From: Allomuricauda sp. CAU 1633
Lineage (GTDB): Bacteria > Bacteroidota > Bacteroidia > Flavobacteriales > Flavobacteriaceae
NCBI RefSeq assembly: GCF_017313225.1
Contig: NZ_JAFLNE010000001.1
Coordinates: 806,001-870,000 of the forward strand
DNA: 64,000 bases
Direction: 5' to 3'
The notes beneath the pieces are model-generated. The model was given only the letters and a program-made list of their open reading frames with translations. It made no database searches and had not been told where the DNA came from. Positions within the stretch are counted from its first letter, which is position 1. The number at the start of each line of letters is the position of its first letter. The translations under genes and the position numbers were made by a program. Positions 54,290 through 62,750 of this stretch are shown one piece after another.

Positions 54290-54899
54290 TTTTTATATGT
54301 TTTAAAAAAGGCTGAAAAGCCTCAATGTTTTTAATGTCTTCGTAATAATCCACATCGTTCTTCACGGGGAGCATAAAAATACTTCCAGACTCCAAATCCT
54401 TCAAGGTATCGGATAAAACGGCATCAGTACCCCACGATTTGTTGTGGAAAACTTCCTTATTAAGGGATTTCATGCCCAACAGATAATATCCGCCATCTTC
54501 AGCCGGCCCCACCACATAATCATGTTCGTTGAGTCGTAAAAAAGCCTCTTCCATATCAGCCTGGGAGAGGTGGTACATATCGCTGCCAATAATAACGATT
54601 TTTTCAAAACCAGCGTTGAACCCCTCTTGAAAGGCATTCAACATCCGTTCCCCCAAATGGGCTCCAACCTGCAATTTTTTTTGATAGTTGTTTTGGTCCC
54701 AAATATCATTTTCCCAAATTTCCTCTGAGTAGTACACCCATTTTTCCACATTAAGGTCTTTGGTGAAGGAAACGGTATGGTCCAGTAAGAATTTGTAAAT
54801 GTCCAAAGCTGCACCATCACCGACTTTTTTTGCCAATCGGGTTTTGCACTTACCCAGTTCGGGGTTTCGGGTAAGGATTAAAAGTAGGTTTTTATCCAT
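54270..54899 (-). CDS. DUF2064/TIGR04282-type nucleotidyl-/glycosyltransferase
   Basis: A 209-residue GT-A-like protein with LLILTRNPELGKCKTRLAKKVGDGAAL at the start (the NP-x-x-GKxKTRL loop of the family) and IIGSDMYHLSQADMEEAF, VVGPAEDGGYYLLG later. This is the DUF2064 group, part of which (TIGR04282) is linked to arsenosugar loci. It is the first gene of the operon and overlaps the PNP gene by twenty bases. Activity is not established here. Confidence 0.9.
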   Translation of the reverse strand: MDKNLLLILTRNPELGKCKTRLAKKVGDGAALDIYKFLLDHTVSFTKDLNVEKWVYYSEEIWENDIWDQNNYQKKLQVGAHLGERMLNAFQEGFNAGFEKIVIIGSDMYHLSQADMEEAFLRLNEHDYVVGPAEDGGYYLLGMKSLNKEVFHNKSWGTDAVLSDTLKDLESGSIFMLPVKNDVDYYEDIKNIEAFQPFLKHIKNDSSTT

Positions 54900-54904
54900 G
54901 TATT

Positions 54905-54912
54905 CAAAGATA
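54905..54912 (-). promoter_or_regulatory. -7 box of the arsenosugar-type operon
   Basis: TATCTTTG on the minus strand exactly matches TAnnTTTG, five bases before the first ATG of the operon. No clear -33 element accompanies it, and the very short leader would imply near-leaderless translation. Confidence 0.4.
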
Positions 54913-54970
54913 CCATAATGGATCTATGACTTGGTAAAGCCACTTTTTATTTTTGAACCAATTTGTGGGC

Positions 54971-57016
54971 TTAGGATACTTTAATAAGATAAACGGGCAA
55001 AATATTGCGAAGCTTGTCAAACGAAATGGGTTTGGTGAGGTAGTCGTTCATACCCACTCCCTTGGCCTCATCAATGGCCTCTTTGGTCACGTCTGCTGAG
55101 AGCCCAATGATGGCTATTTCTTGGTTTATTTTCCTGATTTCCTTGGTCGCTTGGAACCCATCCATATTGGGCATGTGAATATCCATAAAAACAAGGTCGT
55201 ACTCGTTTTGGGTCACAGCTTCCACAGCCTGTATTCCATTGGATACCGATTGGGCCTGTATTCCCAATTTTTCCAAGCTCATTTGAAGTACAATGACATT
55301 CACCCGGTTGTCATCCACGATTAAAACCTTGCACCCACTGAGATCAATTTGCTCAGGGCTTGGCAAACTGGAATCTTGTTTTACTTCAGCAACGGGGAAT
55401 TCCAGATTTAGACAAAATTCTGTACCAATATTTACTTCACTGTCCACAGTGATTTTTCCTCCCAAAAGCTCAACCAATCTACGGGTAATGTAGAGACCGA
55501 GTCCACTACCTTCGTGTCTTTTGGCCTTTCCGGCATCTATCTGGGTGAATCGGTCAAAAATGGTTTTCAGTTTGTTTTTTGGAATCCCTATTCCTGAATC
55601 CTTAACCATAATTTCTATGGCGAGGGATTCTTCTTTCACTTTTTCCCGGTAGAAAACCTGTATTTCTCCATTTTCCGTGAATTTGAGGGAGTTCCTAACG
55701 ATATTGGTGATGACCTGTCCATATTTTCCAACATCACCTTTTACGTTGTGGTCGTTTTCCTGGGATGAATCGAGTAAAATTTGGAGTCCTTTTTCCTCGG
55801 CATTGGGCCTATAAATACTGATGATATTCTTTAGTTCTTCCAATGGAGAAAAAATGTCTTCCCTAAAGTTGACCTTTCCAGATTCTATTTTGTCAATTTC
55901 TAGAATATCGTTCACCAGCAAGAGCAATTTTTTTGAGGAAATGTCCATTAATGAGAGGTATTCTTGCAAGGAATCATGCAGTTTGGAAAGTTTTAAAACT
56001 TCAATAAAACCGATAATGGCATTTAAAGGGGTCCGTATCTCATGACTCATATTGGAGATGAACTCTGTTTTGGCCAAAGAGGATTTTTCGGCTTTCAACC
56101 TTTCGTTTTTCAAAGATTTGTTGAGGTCTTTGAGTTTGTCATTGGCATAGCTCAAGCGTATGTTCTTTTTCCGTGAGGACTGATAAAAATAAATGAGTGA
56201 ACTGGTAAGCAATGCCACCAATGTGCCAAAAATCAATAAAATATAAGTGTCTTTTTGCCTTGCCACCATGAAATTTGTGTCGGTGGGCATTAGCGCAAAT
56301 GTCCATTGCCTTTTGTCCAGGGAATCTATCTCCAAAGATGTGGTGAACACATATTCATCTGCAATATCATTTGTTGTTGGGTTGTTCTTGGAGTAAAAAA
56401 TTGTGCCGTTCTCATCCTGTATTTCAATGGCGTAGTTGTCTAAGCTGGATGCCAGTTCATTAAAGGGGTTGGTAAAATCCATCCCAGCGGTTATTGATCC
56501 TTGGAAACTTCCCCCAAAAAAGACGGGCACATCCACCAAAAAAGCACTTCCACCTTGGGTTAGCTTTGTCCATGAAGAAATATTGGTGGAGGAATTACTC
56601 ATGTGTTTTCTCCATTCCGTGCTTCTTGGATGTTTGGACAGATCCAGGCCAATTGCTGCTTCGTTGCCCTCCACTGGGGTTACCATTTGGATGATCATTA
56701 AGCTATCTACCCATTCCACAAATTTAAAGGAAGGATTTTGTTCTAAAATAAGTTGGGCATCCTCTTCCCAGTATTGAAAATAGGACCCATTGGTCATTTC
56801 AATACGTTGTTTTAGGTTTTCCAGGGATTTCATGTTGTATTTTACCGAGGAAAAGAATTCCTGGGACCGAAGATTTCCGGTGGTCTCAATTTCATGGATG
56901 AACGATGATTTCTGTGTTTTTAAGGAATTGTTCCATAGAATGGACACCGTGGTCATGAAAACGACAAATACCACAACAGGAAGTATTAACTCTCTTTTTG
57001 AAGATATCAACGACAT
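54971..57016 (-). CDS. Hybrid sensor histidine kinase/response regulator
   Basis: A 681-residue inner-membrane hybrid kinase. Order: TM1 (about 10-28), a periplasmic sensor of roughly 230 residues with CHASE-like layout (NYAIEIQDENGTIFYS), TM2 (258-278), a coiled coil, HisKA with phospho-acceptor His325 (NMSHEIRTPLNAI), HATPase with KDSGIGIPKNKL and EGSGLGLYITRRLVELLGG, and a receiver with Asp612 (DLVFMDIHMPNMDG). ATG 57016 is taken rather than the in-frame TTG at 57028. There is no DNA-binding output, so it needs a partner. It lies directly before the arsenosugar-type operon on the same strand. A link to arsenic or redox stress is only inference. Confidence 0.93.
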   Translation of the reverse strand: MSLISSKRELILPVVVFVVFMTTVSILWNNSLKTQKSSFIHEIETTGNLRSQEFFSSVKYNMKSLENLKQRIEMTNGSYFQYWEEDAQLILEQNPSFKFVEWVDSLMIIQMVTPVEGNEAAIGLDLSKHPRSTEWRKHMSNSSTNISSWTKLTQGGSAFLVDVPVFFGGSFQGSITAGMDFTNPFNELASSLDNYAIEIQDENGTIFYSKNNPTTNDIADEYVFTTSLEIDSLDKRQWTFALMPTDTNFMVARQKDTYILLIFGTLVALLTSSLIYFYQSSRKKNIRLSYANDKLKDLNKSLKNERLKAEKSSLAKTEFISNMSHEIRTPLNAIIGFIEVLKLSKLHDSLQEYLSLMDISSKKLLLLVNDILEIDKIESGKVNFREDIFSPLEELKNIISIYRPNAEEKGLQILLDSSQENDHNVKGDVGKYGQVITNIVRNSLKFTENGEIQVFYREKVKEESLAIEIMVKDSGIGIPKNKLKTIFDRFTQIDAGKAKRHEGSGLGLYITRRLVELLGGKITVDSEVNIGTEFCLNLEFPVAEVKQDSSLPSPEQIDLSGCKVLIVDDNRVNVIVLQMSLEKLGIQAQSVSNGIQAVEAVTQNEYDLVFMDIHMPNMDGFQATKEIRKINQEIAIIGLSADVTKEAIDEAKGVGMNDYLTKPISFDKLRNILPVYLIKVS

Positions 57017-57189
57017 ACCAAATACCAATTCTTGGGGTAGAAATCAATTATTTATCTGCAATTCAGTCAAAATCCAAGTCTTAATAATTATTGTAGGAAA
57101 AAGCAACAACATTGCAAAGACTTAACATATATTTTATGAAAAAATTGTATTTATAAGCTTTTAATCTGTATTTATTTATGGGCGCTTTG

Positions 57190-57690
57190 TCATTGTTTAC
57201 CATACACTTTTTCAGCATTGGTTAAAAAACGACCCCAATACCTACTATAAGGATGTACCTTCTCGGTTTTGTGCTCATTTTCATCATAAACGGGATAGCC
57301 CTTATTTTTCCATTCAAAGATTCCTCCATACAGATTTAGGACATTGGTATATCCGGCATTTTTTAGTTGTTCCCCAATATCCTCGGAACGAACCCCAATG
57401 GAACAGTACACTACAATAGGCTTTTCCTTATTTGACAATTCTTGAAGGACCTTGTTCAGATCAAATTCAGTATAGCCCACCCAAATGGAGCTTTTTAGAT
57501 GGCTTACCTCAAATTCTTCTTTTTCCCTTGTATCCAAAAGGAGGGGAGCTTCCATTTCATGTAGATTTTCCACAGAAATATAGTCCACCGTACCATCATT
57601 GAGCTGTTTTAAAACCTCAGGAATGGACTGCTGTGCACATGAAGCCACGCCCAATGTCAAAAAGAGAAACAGCAACAACAGTAATCGCAT
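57190..57690 (-). CDS. Rhodanese-like lipoprotein
   Basis: A 166-residue lipoprotein (GVASC, Cys18) with one rhodanese domain: PLLLDTREKEEFEVSHLKSSIWVG, the active-site loop IVVYCSIGVRSE with Cys96, and NLYGGIFEWKNKGYPVYDE. The loop of six residues after the Cys is the persulfide-forming type. Its C-terminal extension HPYSRYWGRFLTNAEKVYG is shared, as I recall, by rhodanese proteins near arsenosugar genes. It precedes the kinase gene by about 170 bases on the same strand and is divergent from the GH32 gene. Confidence 0.9.
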   Translation of the reverse strand: MRLLLLLFLFLTLGVASCAQQSIPEVLKQLNDGTVDYISVENLHEMEAPLLLDTREKEEFEVSHLKSSIWVGYTEFDLNKVLQELSNKEKPIVVYCSIGVRSEDIGEQLKNAGYTNVLNLYGGIFEWKNKGYPVYDENEHKTEKVHPYSRYWGRFLTNAEKVYGKQ

Positions 57691-57708
57691 GGAATAGGGA
57701 TATATTCC
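57691..57708. promoter_or_regulatory. Inverted repeat between rhodanese and GH32 genes
   Basis: GGAATA-N6-TATTCC lies directly before the rhodanese start codon in the 84-base divergent gap. Symmetry suggests an operator, but no regulator is known. Confidence 0.3.
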
Positions 57709-57774
57709 AAAGATAAATCAATAATTTTTGATTTGTTAAATTGATTATCTTATGCGATAAACCACAAAAATGAT

Positions 57775-59322
57775 ATGAAAATAAAAGTCACTCTTTTTGT
57801 TTTAGGAATAATGTTGATGGGGTGTAGGGAACAGAACAAGGAAAAACCAAATGAAATACAGGAGGTCAAGAGGTATACGGAACAGTATCGCCCCCAATTT
57901 CATTTTTCCCCTCCAGAAAAGTGGATGAACGACCCCAATGGATTGGTCTACAATGATGGGATATACCATCTCTTTTACCAATACTATCCGGAGGATATTG
58001 TTTGGGGACCCATGCATTGGGGGCACGCCATAAGTTCCGATTTGGTGCATTGGGAGCACAAACCCATTGCACTCTACCCAGATGAACATGGACTGATTTT
58101 CTCGGGAAGTGCCGTTGTGGACAAAAATAATACCTCTGGTTTTGGTAAAGAAGGAGTAGCTCCTTTGGTGGCCATTTTCACCTATCATTTAATGGAGGGT
58201 GAAAAAGCGGGTCGAGATGATTTTCAAACGCAGGGAATCGCCTTTAGTTTGGACAATGGAGAATCTTGGACCAAGTATGAAGGCAACCCGGTAATCGGTA
58301 ATGATGGTATCAGGGATTTTAGGGATCCCAAGGTATTTTGGCATGAGGAATCCCAAAAATGGATTTTAACCCTGGTGGCAGGGGACCATGCCAAGTTCTA
58401 TGCTTCCAAAAATTTAAAAGAATGGGAGTACTTGAGCGATTTTGGAAAAGCACAAGGTGCTCATGGAGGGGTTTGGGAGTGCCCCGACCTTTTTCCGATT
58501 CAGGTTGCAGGTTCGGATGAAGAAAAGTGGGTGTTGATTATCAGTATAAACCCAGGAGCTCCCAATGGAGGATGTGGTACTCAATATTTTATTGGTGATT
58601 TTGATTGGGAAAAATTCATTTCCGATCAACAAGAACCTCTATGGATTGATCAAGGTGCGGATAATTATGCTGGGGTCACCTACAATAATACCCCAGACGG
58701 AAAGCGAATTTTTATAGGGTGGATGAGCAACTGGCCCTATGCAGATAAAACACCTACCAAAAAATGGAGAAGTGCCATGACGGTACCGCGCGAGCTTACC
58801 CTAAAAAAAATTGGAGATGACTTGGTACTAACCAGCTATCCTGTGGGGCAATTGGATAAACTGGCATCACAGGTTTTGGCCGAAGATGTACAGATTGCCC
58901 CTGGGACCTCAGAGACCTTGTCCGTTGATGGCTTGAATCAATCCCAGATTCAATTTGAGACATCTTCCAGGGACTTTAGTTTGACTTTTGAAAATGATTT
59001 AGGTGAAACCTTGATACTTGCCATGGATTCGCAAAGCTATACGCTTATGGTGGACCGTACAAAATCTGGAAAGATCGATTTTAACCCTGAGTTTGGAAAT
59101 AAGAAACATTTTGCGCCCATTGGGATGTTGAATGATGGTACGTATCAGGTAAAAATCCTGCTGGACTGGTCTTCCATTGAAATTTTCATGGATGGGGGCG
59201 TAAATGTGATGACCGAACAACTATTTCCAACGGAGCCTTATACCACCCTGATTCTTGAAAATGCAAGTAAAGAATCAGAAATTCATCTTGAATCCATAAA
59301 ACATATGGAATCGGTTTGGTAA
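57775..59322 (+). CDS. GH32 fructan hydrolase (levanase/exo-inulinase type), lipoprotein
   Basis: A 515-residue exported lipoprotein (LMGC, Cys17). The three GH32 residues are visible: nucleophile Asp53 in WMNDPNGLVY, stabiliser Asp184 in FRDPKVFW, acid/base Glu235 in WECPDLFP. A five-blade propeller is followed by the C-terminal beta-sandwich (SLTFENDLGETLIL... LDWSSIEIFMDGGVNVMTEQLFP). Substrate is a beta-fructan or sucrose-like sugar. No SusC/D pair or fructokinase is next to it in this window, so it stands alone, with a divergent promoter near 57750. Confidence 0.94.
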   Translation: MKIKVTLFVLGIMLMGCREQNKEKPNEIQEVKRYTEQYRPQFHFSPPEKWMNDPNGLVYNDGIYHLFYQYYPEDIVWGPMHWGHAISSDLVHWEHKPIALYPDEHGLIFSGSAVVDKNNTSGFGKEGVAPLVAIFTYHLMEGEKAGRDDFQTQGIAFSLDNGESWTKYEGNPVIGNDGIRDFRDPKVFWHEESQKWILTLVAGDHAKFYASKNLKEWEYLSDFGKAQGAHGGVWECPDLFPIQVAGSDEEKWVLIISINPGAPNGGCGTQYFIGDFDWEKFISDQQEPLWIDQGADNYAGVTYNNTPDGKRIFIGWMSNWPYADKTPTKKWRSAMTVPRELTLKKIGDDLVLTSYPVGQLDKLASQVLAEDVQIAPGTSETLSVDGLNQSQIQFETSSRDFSLTFENDLGETLILAMDSQSYTLMVDRTKSGKIDFNPEFGNKKHFAPIGMLNDGTYQVKILLDWSSIEIFMDGGVNVMTEQLFPTEPYTTLILENASKESEIHLESIKHMESVW

Positions 59323-59366
59323 AAACCATTTTGGCATGCTTTTATGAACTAAGACGCGGATTCTCA

Positions 59367-59398
59367 AAAAATAAAAAAGACGCCTTAACGGGGCGCCT
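59367..59398 (-). terminator. Terminator of the small minus-strand ORF
   Basis: On the minus strand AGGCGCC-CCGTTAA-GGCGTCT forms a 7-bp stem with one G-U pair, followed by TTTTTATTTTTT. On the plus strand the G-U position becomes an A-C mismatch, so the hairpin favours the minus strand, supporting a transcript there. Confidence 0.75.
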
Positions 59399-59457
59399 TT
59401 AAGAGACTTATTTAACTACTGAAGTATTCTGATTGATGATGGTAGTGTTTATATAGC

Positions 59458-59559
59458 TTAAAAGATATACAAGTACAAGCTGTTGATAAGGGAGTAAACG
59501 GAGAGGGCAGTTACAAAGTACCAAAAAAGGTAGCCCAACTTTGTTTCTACAGTGTTCAT
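59458..59559 (-). CDS. Putative 33-residue single-helix membrane protein
   Basis: ATG 59559 opens a 33-codon frame to TAA 59458. It starts MNTVETKLGYLFWYFVTALS and continues with a hydrophobic, Tyr-rich segment ending LYLYIF, giving one membrane-spanning helix. A factor-independent terminator lies 60 bases after the stop on the same strand. An upstream TAATTTCG (near -7 consensus) with TTG about 18 bases before it could drive it. It is too small for usual gene callers. Coding status is inferred; conservation in relatives would decide. Confidence 0.5.
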   Translation of the reverse strand: MNTVETKLGYLFWYFVTALSVYSLINSLYLYIF

Positions 59560-59744
59560 TTTCGCAAGTGTTTGTTTTTAGTTGAGATTACATCTACACA
59601 CCGAAATTACTTAAAACAATGGGCGAACAATACACAATTATATTTGTTGCAGGAATTGGGATATAATTGGTAGGAATTGCTTCGTAAATGGAAAAACCAT
59701 TCAAAAGAAACAAAAAATAGGGTGTAGGAAGGTATGATGAAAAT

Positions 59745-59765
59745 AGACAGAAAATAATTCTGTCT
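59745..59765 (-). terminator. Perfect hairpin downstream of the 75-residue gene
   Basis: AGACAGAA-N5-TTCTGTCT, with ATTTTC following on the minus strand. It lies 76 bases past the stop codon of the gene at 59841-60068 and is probably its terminator. Confidence 0.55.
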
Positions 59766-59840
59766 GTTCATCATTCAATTAAGAAATTGAGGTCAAGAAA
59801 AGTGGCAGGGAGTAGGAATTGGATAGCAAAAAGGTAGTTT

Positions 59841-60068
59841 TTAAACCAATGGATTTCCTTTGAGTCGCTTTTCTATCTTTCGTTTTTTTTCGGTGAGACT
59901 CTTCATGGTCTCCATTAACTTGGAATCTTTGGTCTTTTTATAAATTTCATTGATGGATAGGATAAGCTTTTTGGCTTCTCTCGATGCCTCAACCCTATCA
60001 CTGGTTGACATATGGCTTAGCGACCTGCTCTCGAACTCTTCGGCTTTGGACAATAGATCTTGTGTCAT
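59841..60068 (-). CDS. Small helical protein, unknown
   Basis: A 75-residue, charged protein (MTQDLLSKAEEFESRSLSHM..., ending KRKIEKRLKGNPLV). Heptad-like leucines and many Lys/Glu suggest a two-helix coiled coil. There is no signal or membrane segment. I do not recognise the family. Its terminator-like hairpin and AT-rich upstream leader support a real transcript. Confidence 0.65.
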   Translation of the reverse strand: MTQDLLSKAEEFESRSLSHMSTSDRVEASREAKKLILSINEIYKKTKDSKLMETMKSLTEKKRKIEKRLKGNPLV

Positions 60069-60262
60069 TTTTATTTTAAAATTAATCTGAATTGGCTAAA
60101 TATAAGAGTTAGTTCCATACTTTATGCCTATGGAACGATTCATTTTTCATATTTATGAAAAGATTAAGAAGGTGGTCAAAAATCATAACAAAAAACCCAA
60201 ATGAGATTGTTGGGATTCACCGCTTTGTTATGTGCCAATTAGAAAGGGAAAGATACAAATCA

Positions 60263-61516
60263 CTACAGTTCCTTGCCATCCTTTTGGTAGAATTTGGTTG
60301 CTATCAACTTTTTATCCTCATCATAAAAGTACAGCATATAAGCTGCATGATTATCCGTTCGGTTGACCAATTCACCGTTTAAGCCCAAGAATGAAGTTTT
60401 AGCCAGGGTGCCATCTTCATTGTATTCTTGTTTTATGGAGGCATATCCTCGGGTTTTGTGGAGCACGGGCTCATTTTTTAATCCCAAAAGGTCTATTCTG
60501 GTTCTGTTTTTTCCACTTTTGTCCCACGAATATTTAGCCATACTGTAACCAGAATGTTCATTGGTTCCGGGGTTACCGTCTTTATCCAAAAATTGGGTGT
60601 AATCGTAGTTTCCATGCTTGTCGTAGTAGCGTTTGCTGCCCCAAAATCCATGTGAATTTATTAGGGGGGAGCCGTCAACGTCCTCATATCTAATGGATCG
60701 CTCGTACCCATAACGGTCTGTTGTATTTATTCCTTTCGCCACATTGGGCCCATTACCTTTTTTTACTTGGTGTTGAGCGTCAAGAACGGTCCATCCATAC
60801 CATTTTCCCTCCCTATCAAAATGAATTTTGTCTTGGGCCACACCGCTTCTGTTTTCCACAAGATTGCCTTTTTCATCAATATTTTGCATAAGGGCCAATA
60901 ATCCGTTTTGGTAATAGAACAATCGAATCGCATAAAATTCAAAACCGGGGCGTAATGAAACTTGATTTCCATCACGGTCAACACGAATTTCGTCCACGGA
61001 ACCATCTTTGTTCACTGTCCAGCGATATTCATAAATTCCCCAACTGTTTTCAATACGATTTCCATCTTTATCCTCAAAATAGAGTTGGGTGTATCGTCCC
61101 ATATTGTCCTTAATATAGATTTCCTTAAAGGCATTCCGTTGGGTAATCTGGTTTCCGAACCGGTCAAAAAAAGTGCGAACCTCTTTAGGGCCATCATAAA
61201 CAAACCGTTGTTGGGGGGTGGTAAAAAAGTAGTTGGCCGTATGATTGGGTTCTATCAAATGTTTTCCCAATTTAAAAGACACAACTTTAGGTCGAAACAG
61301 TGAGTCGTACTGAAATTCGTAGTGGTTTCTTTTTTGGGCTTCGGCTTCTGTAATTTGAACCACCCCCTTAAAATCTGGATAAGGGGATTCCCGGAGGGGG
61401 AGTGTTGAAAAATACTCAGTAACACCATGGCTATTTTCTTTTGGGGAAATTTGTGTATGTGCTATTTGATAATAACATAGAAGTAAGGCAACACATAAAA
61501 TATCAGAAGACCTCAT
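60263..61516 (-). CDS. Secreted protein with YD/DxDGN-type repeats, unknown
   Basis: A 417-residue exported protein with a Sec-like N-terminus (about 1-22, ending AHTQ). From residue 110 on it consists of repeated short units of the kind YFEDKDGNRIENSWG, RVDRDGNQVS, FLDKDGNPGTNEHSGYSMAKY, FLGLNGELVN. These resemble the beta-strand repeats seen in RHS/YD-type or MORN-like proteins. No catalytic motif was seen. Many repeats carry a G-x-x-x-x-x-Y pattern in which a Tyr or Trp strand follows an Asp-Gly turn. It is a stand-alone gene; function unknown. Confidence 0.75.
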   Translation of the reverse strand: MRSSDILCVALLLCYYQIAHTQISPKENSHGVTEYFSTLPLRESPYPDFKGVVQITEAEAQKRNHYEFQYDSLFRPKVVSFKLGKHLIEPNHTANYFFTTPQQRFVYDGPKEVRTFFDRFGNQITQRNAFKEIYIKDNMGRYTQLYFEDKDGNRIENSWGIYEYRWTVNKDGSVDEIRVDRDGNQVSLRPGFEFYAIRLFYYQNGLLALMQNIDEKGNLVENRSGVAQDKIHFDREGKWYGWTVLDAQHQVKKGNGPNVAKGINTTDRYGYERSIRYEDVDGSPLINSHGFWGSKRYYDKHGNYDYTQFLDKDGNPGTNEHSGYSMAKYSWDKSGKNRTRIDLLGLKNEPVLHKTRGYASIKQEYNEDGTLAKTSFLGLNGELVNRTDNHAAYMLYFYDEDKKLIATKFYQKDGKEL

Positions 61517-61604
61517 AATGGTTTGTTTTGACCAAATATGGGTCGGATAGATTTTTTTCGGCCAGTTTTTGAAGCAATCTTGGACTTAATTCCTGAATTT
61601 GGAC

Positions 61605-62738
61605 CTACTTTTTGTAGGCATTCACAAATTGGGATGGTGTTAGACCGGTACTTTTTTTAAAAGCACTGAAAAAAGATGATTTGGTATGAAAGCCAGAAGT
61701 ATTCCCAATGGCTTCCAAGGTCAATTTTTCATTTTTAGGATCCAATAACCGTTGTTTGGCCTCTTCAACCCGATAGTCATTGACCCATTGGGTAAATGAT
61801 TTTCCCATCTTGTGGTTGATGGCTTGGGAAATATACTTTGAATTTGTGCCCAATCTCTCGGCAATGGTTTTCATGCTCATGGATTTTTGCAAATAAAGCT
61901 GTTCAGACTGCATCAATTTTTTGGCACTTTCCAAGATTTCTTGATACGCGTTGTCATTCAAAACACTTTTCGCATATTTTATGGGAGGAAACAAGGTGCT
62001 TCCAGAATTTACCAGCAATGCCACAAGGACAAAAAGTAGAAGCATAATTGTCAAAAAGACCATATCCACAGGCCATTCAATCATGGATATTTTAGTGGTT
62101 GAGAACAATAGCTGATAGATGTGGTTTGAGGTAATCGTGAACAAGAAATACAATAAAATACTAACGGTCAACAGCCCTGCCAACAGCCTATCGGGTTTGT
62201 TTTTCGATTTTCCCATAAACGTAAAGAACAGATACCCCAAAGGCACCAAAAATAGCAAGGGAACCATCAAGGTTTTAACTACTGTTCCAAAATTGCTCCA
62301 ATAGTCAAAAGGACCAGGACGTGCATCCTTGTAAAAATTTGTCAATGCTATTTTTTTATAGGCAAGAGGCGTAAAAAGAAGATGTCCCAAACGAATTAAA
62401 AGGTAAACAGCAAAGGGCCCCAATAGCATCCAAACCCATAATTTCTTGGGAGGCTTTTTCCTGGTCACCGTCCAAATAAAGATAAAGAACAAGGGATAGA
62501 GCATAAGGTTAAAAAAGCGTCCAGGGGTAAACAAGACAGGGAACTCAAAAAAAAGACGACTGTGCACAAAAGTTTTAAAGCCAAGTTCCAAAGCAATAAA
62601 GGCAAGAATGGCATAGAGCCAAAAATAACCGTCGTTTTTTTGTTTGTTAAGAAGAAAGAATATGGGTAAAAAGAGTCCTACCGCAGTAAATCCTATTCCC
62701 AACAAAGAAATTACGTCTATTTGAGGTTGTTGGTCCAC
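61605..62738 (-). CDS. Membrane-anchored AraC-family transcriptional regulator
   Basis: A 377-residue protein starting at GTG 62738. Residues 1-240 form about seven hydrophobic helices, and the C-terminal 100 residues are an AraC/XylS domain: MKTIAERLGTNSKYISQAINHKMGKSFTQWVNDYRVEEAKQRLL, then EAIGNTSGFHTKSSFFSAFKKSTGLTPSQF. The 7TM-plus-AraC architecture is common in Bacteroidota and suggests an inner-membrane sensor. It follows the TolB-like gene by 12 bases, so both are one transcript. Confidence 0.93.
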   Translation of the reverse strand: MDQQPQIDVISLLGIGFTAVGLFLPIFFLLNKQKNDGYFWLYAILAFIALELGFKTFVHSRLFFEFPVLFTPGRFFNLMLYPLFFIFIWTVTRKKPPKKLWVWMLLGPFAVYLLIRLGHLLFTPLAYKKIALTNFYKDARPGPFDYWSNFGTVVKTLMVPLLFLVPLGYLFFTFMGKSKNKPDRLLAGLLTVSILLYFLFTITSNHIYQLLFSTTKISMIEWPVDMVFLTIMLLLFVLVALLVNSGSTLFPPIKYAKSVLNDNAYQEILESAKKLMQSEQLYLQKSMSMKTIAERLGTNSKYISQAINHKMGKSFTQWVNDYRVEEAKQRLLDPKNEKLTLEAIGNTSGFHTKSSFFSAFKKSTGLTPSQFVNAYKK

Positions 62739-62750
62739 ACTATTGTGCTT

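Larger units (their letters stand above)
59323..59840. other. Long spacer after GH32 holding a small ORF and two hairpins
   Basis: These 518 bases contain no long ORF. They hold a terminator for minus-strand transcripts (59367-59398), a 33-codon minus-strand ORF (59458-59559), and a perfect hairpin at 59745-59765. Between the ORF and that hairpin I see nothing further I can support. Confidence 0.6.

Noticed and set aside
60155..60382. 75-codon plus-strand ORF
   Set aside because: More than half of it lies antisense inside the secreted repeat protein gene, and the amino-acid pattern is not convincing.
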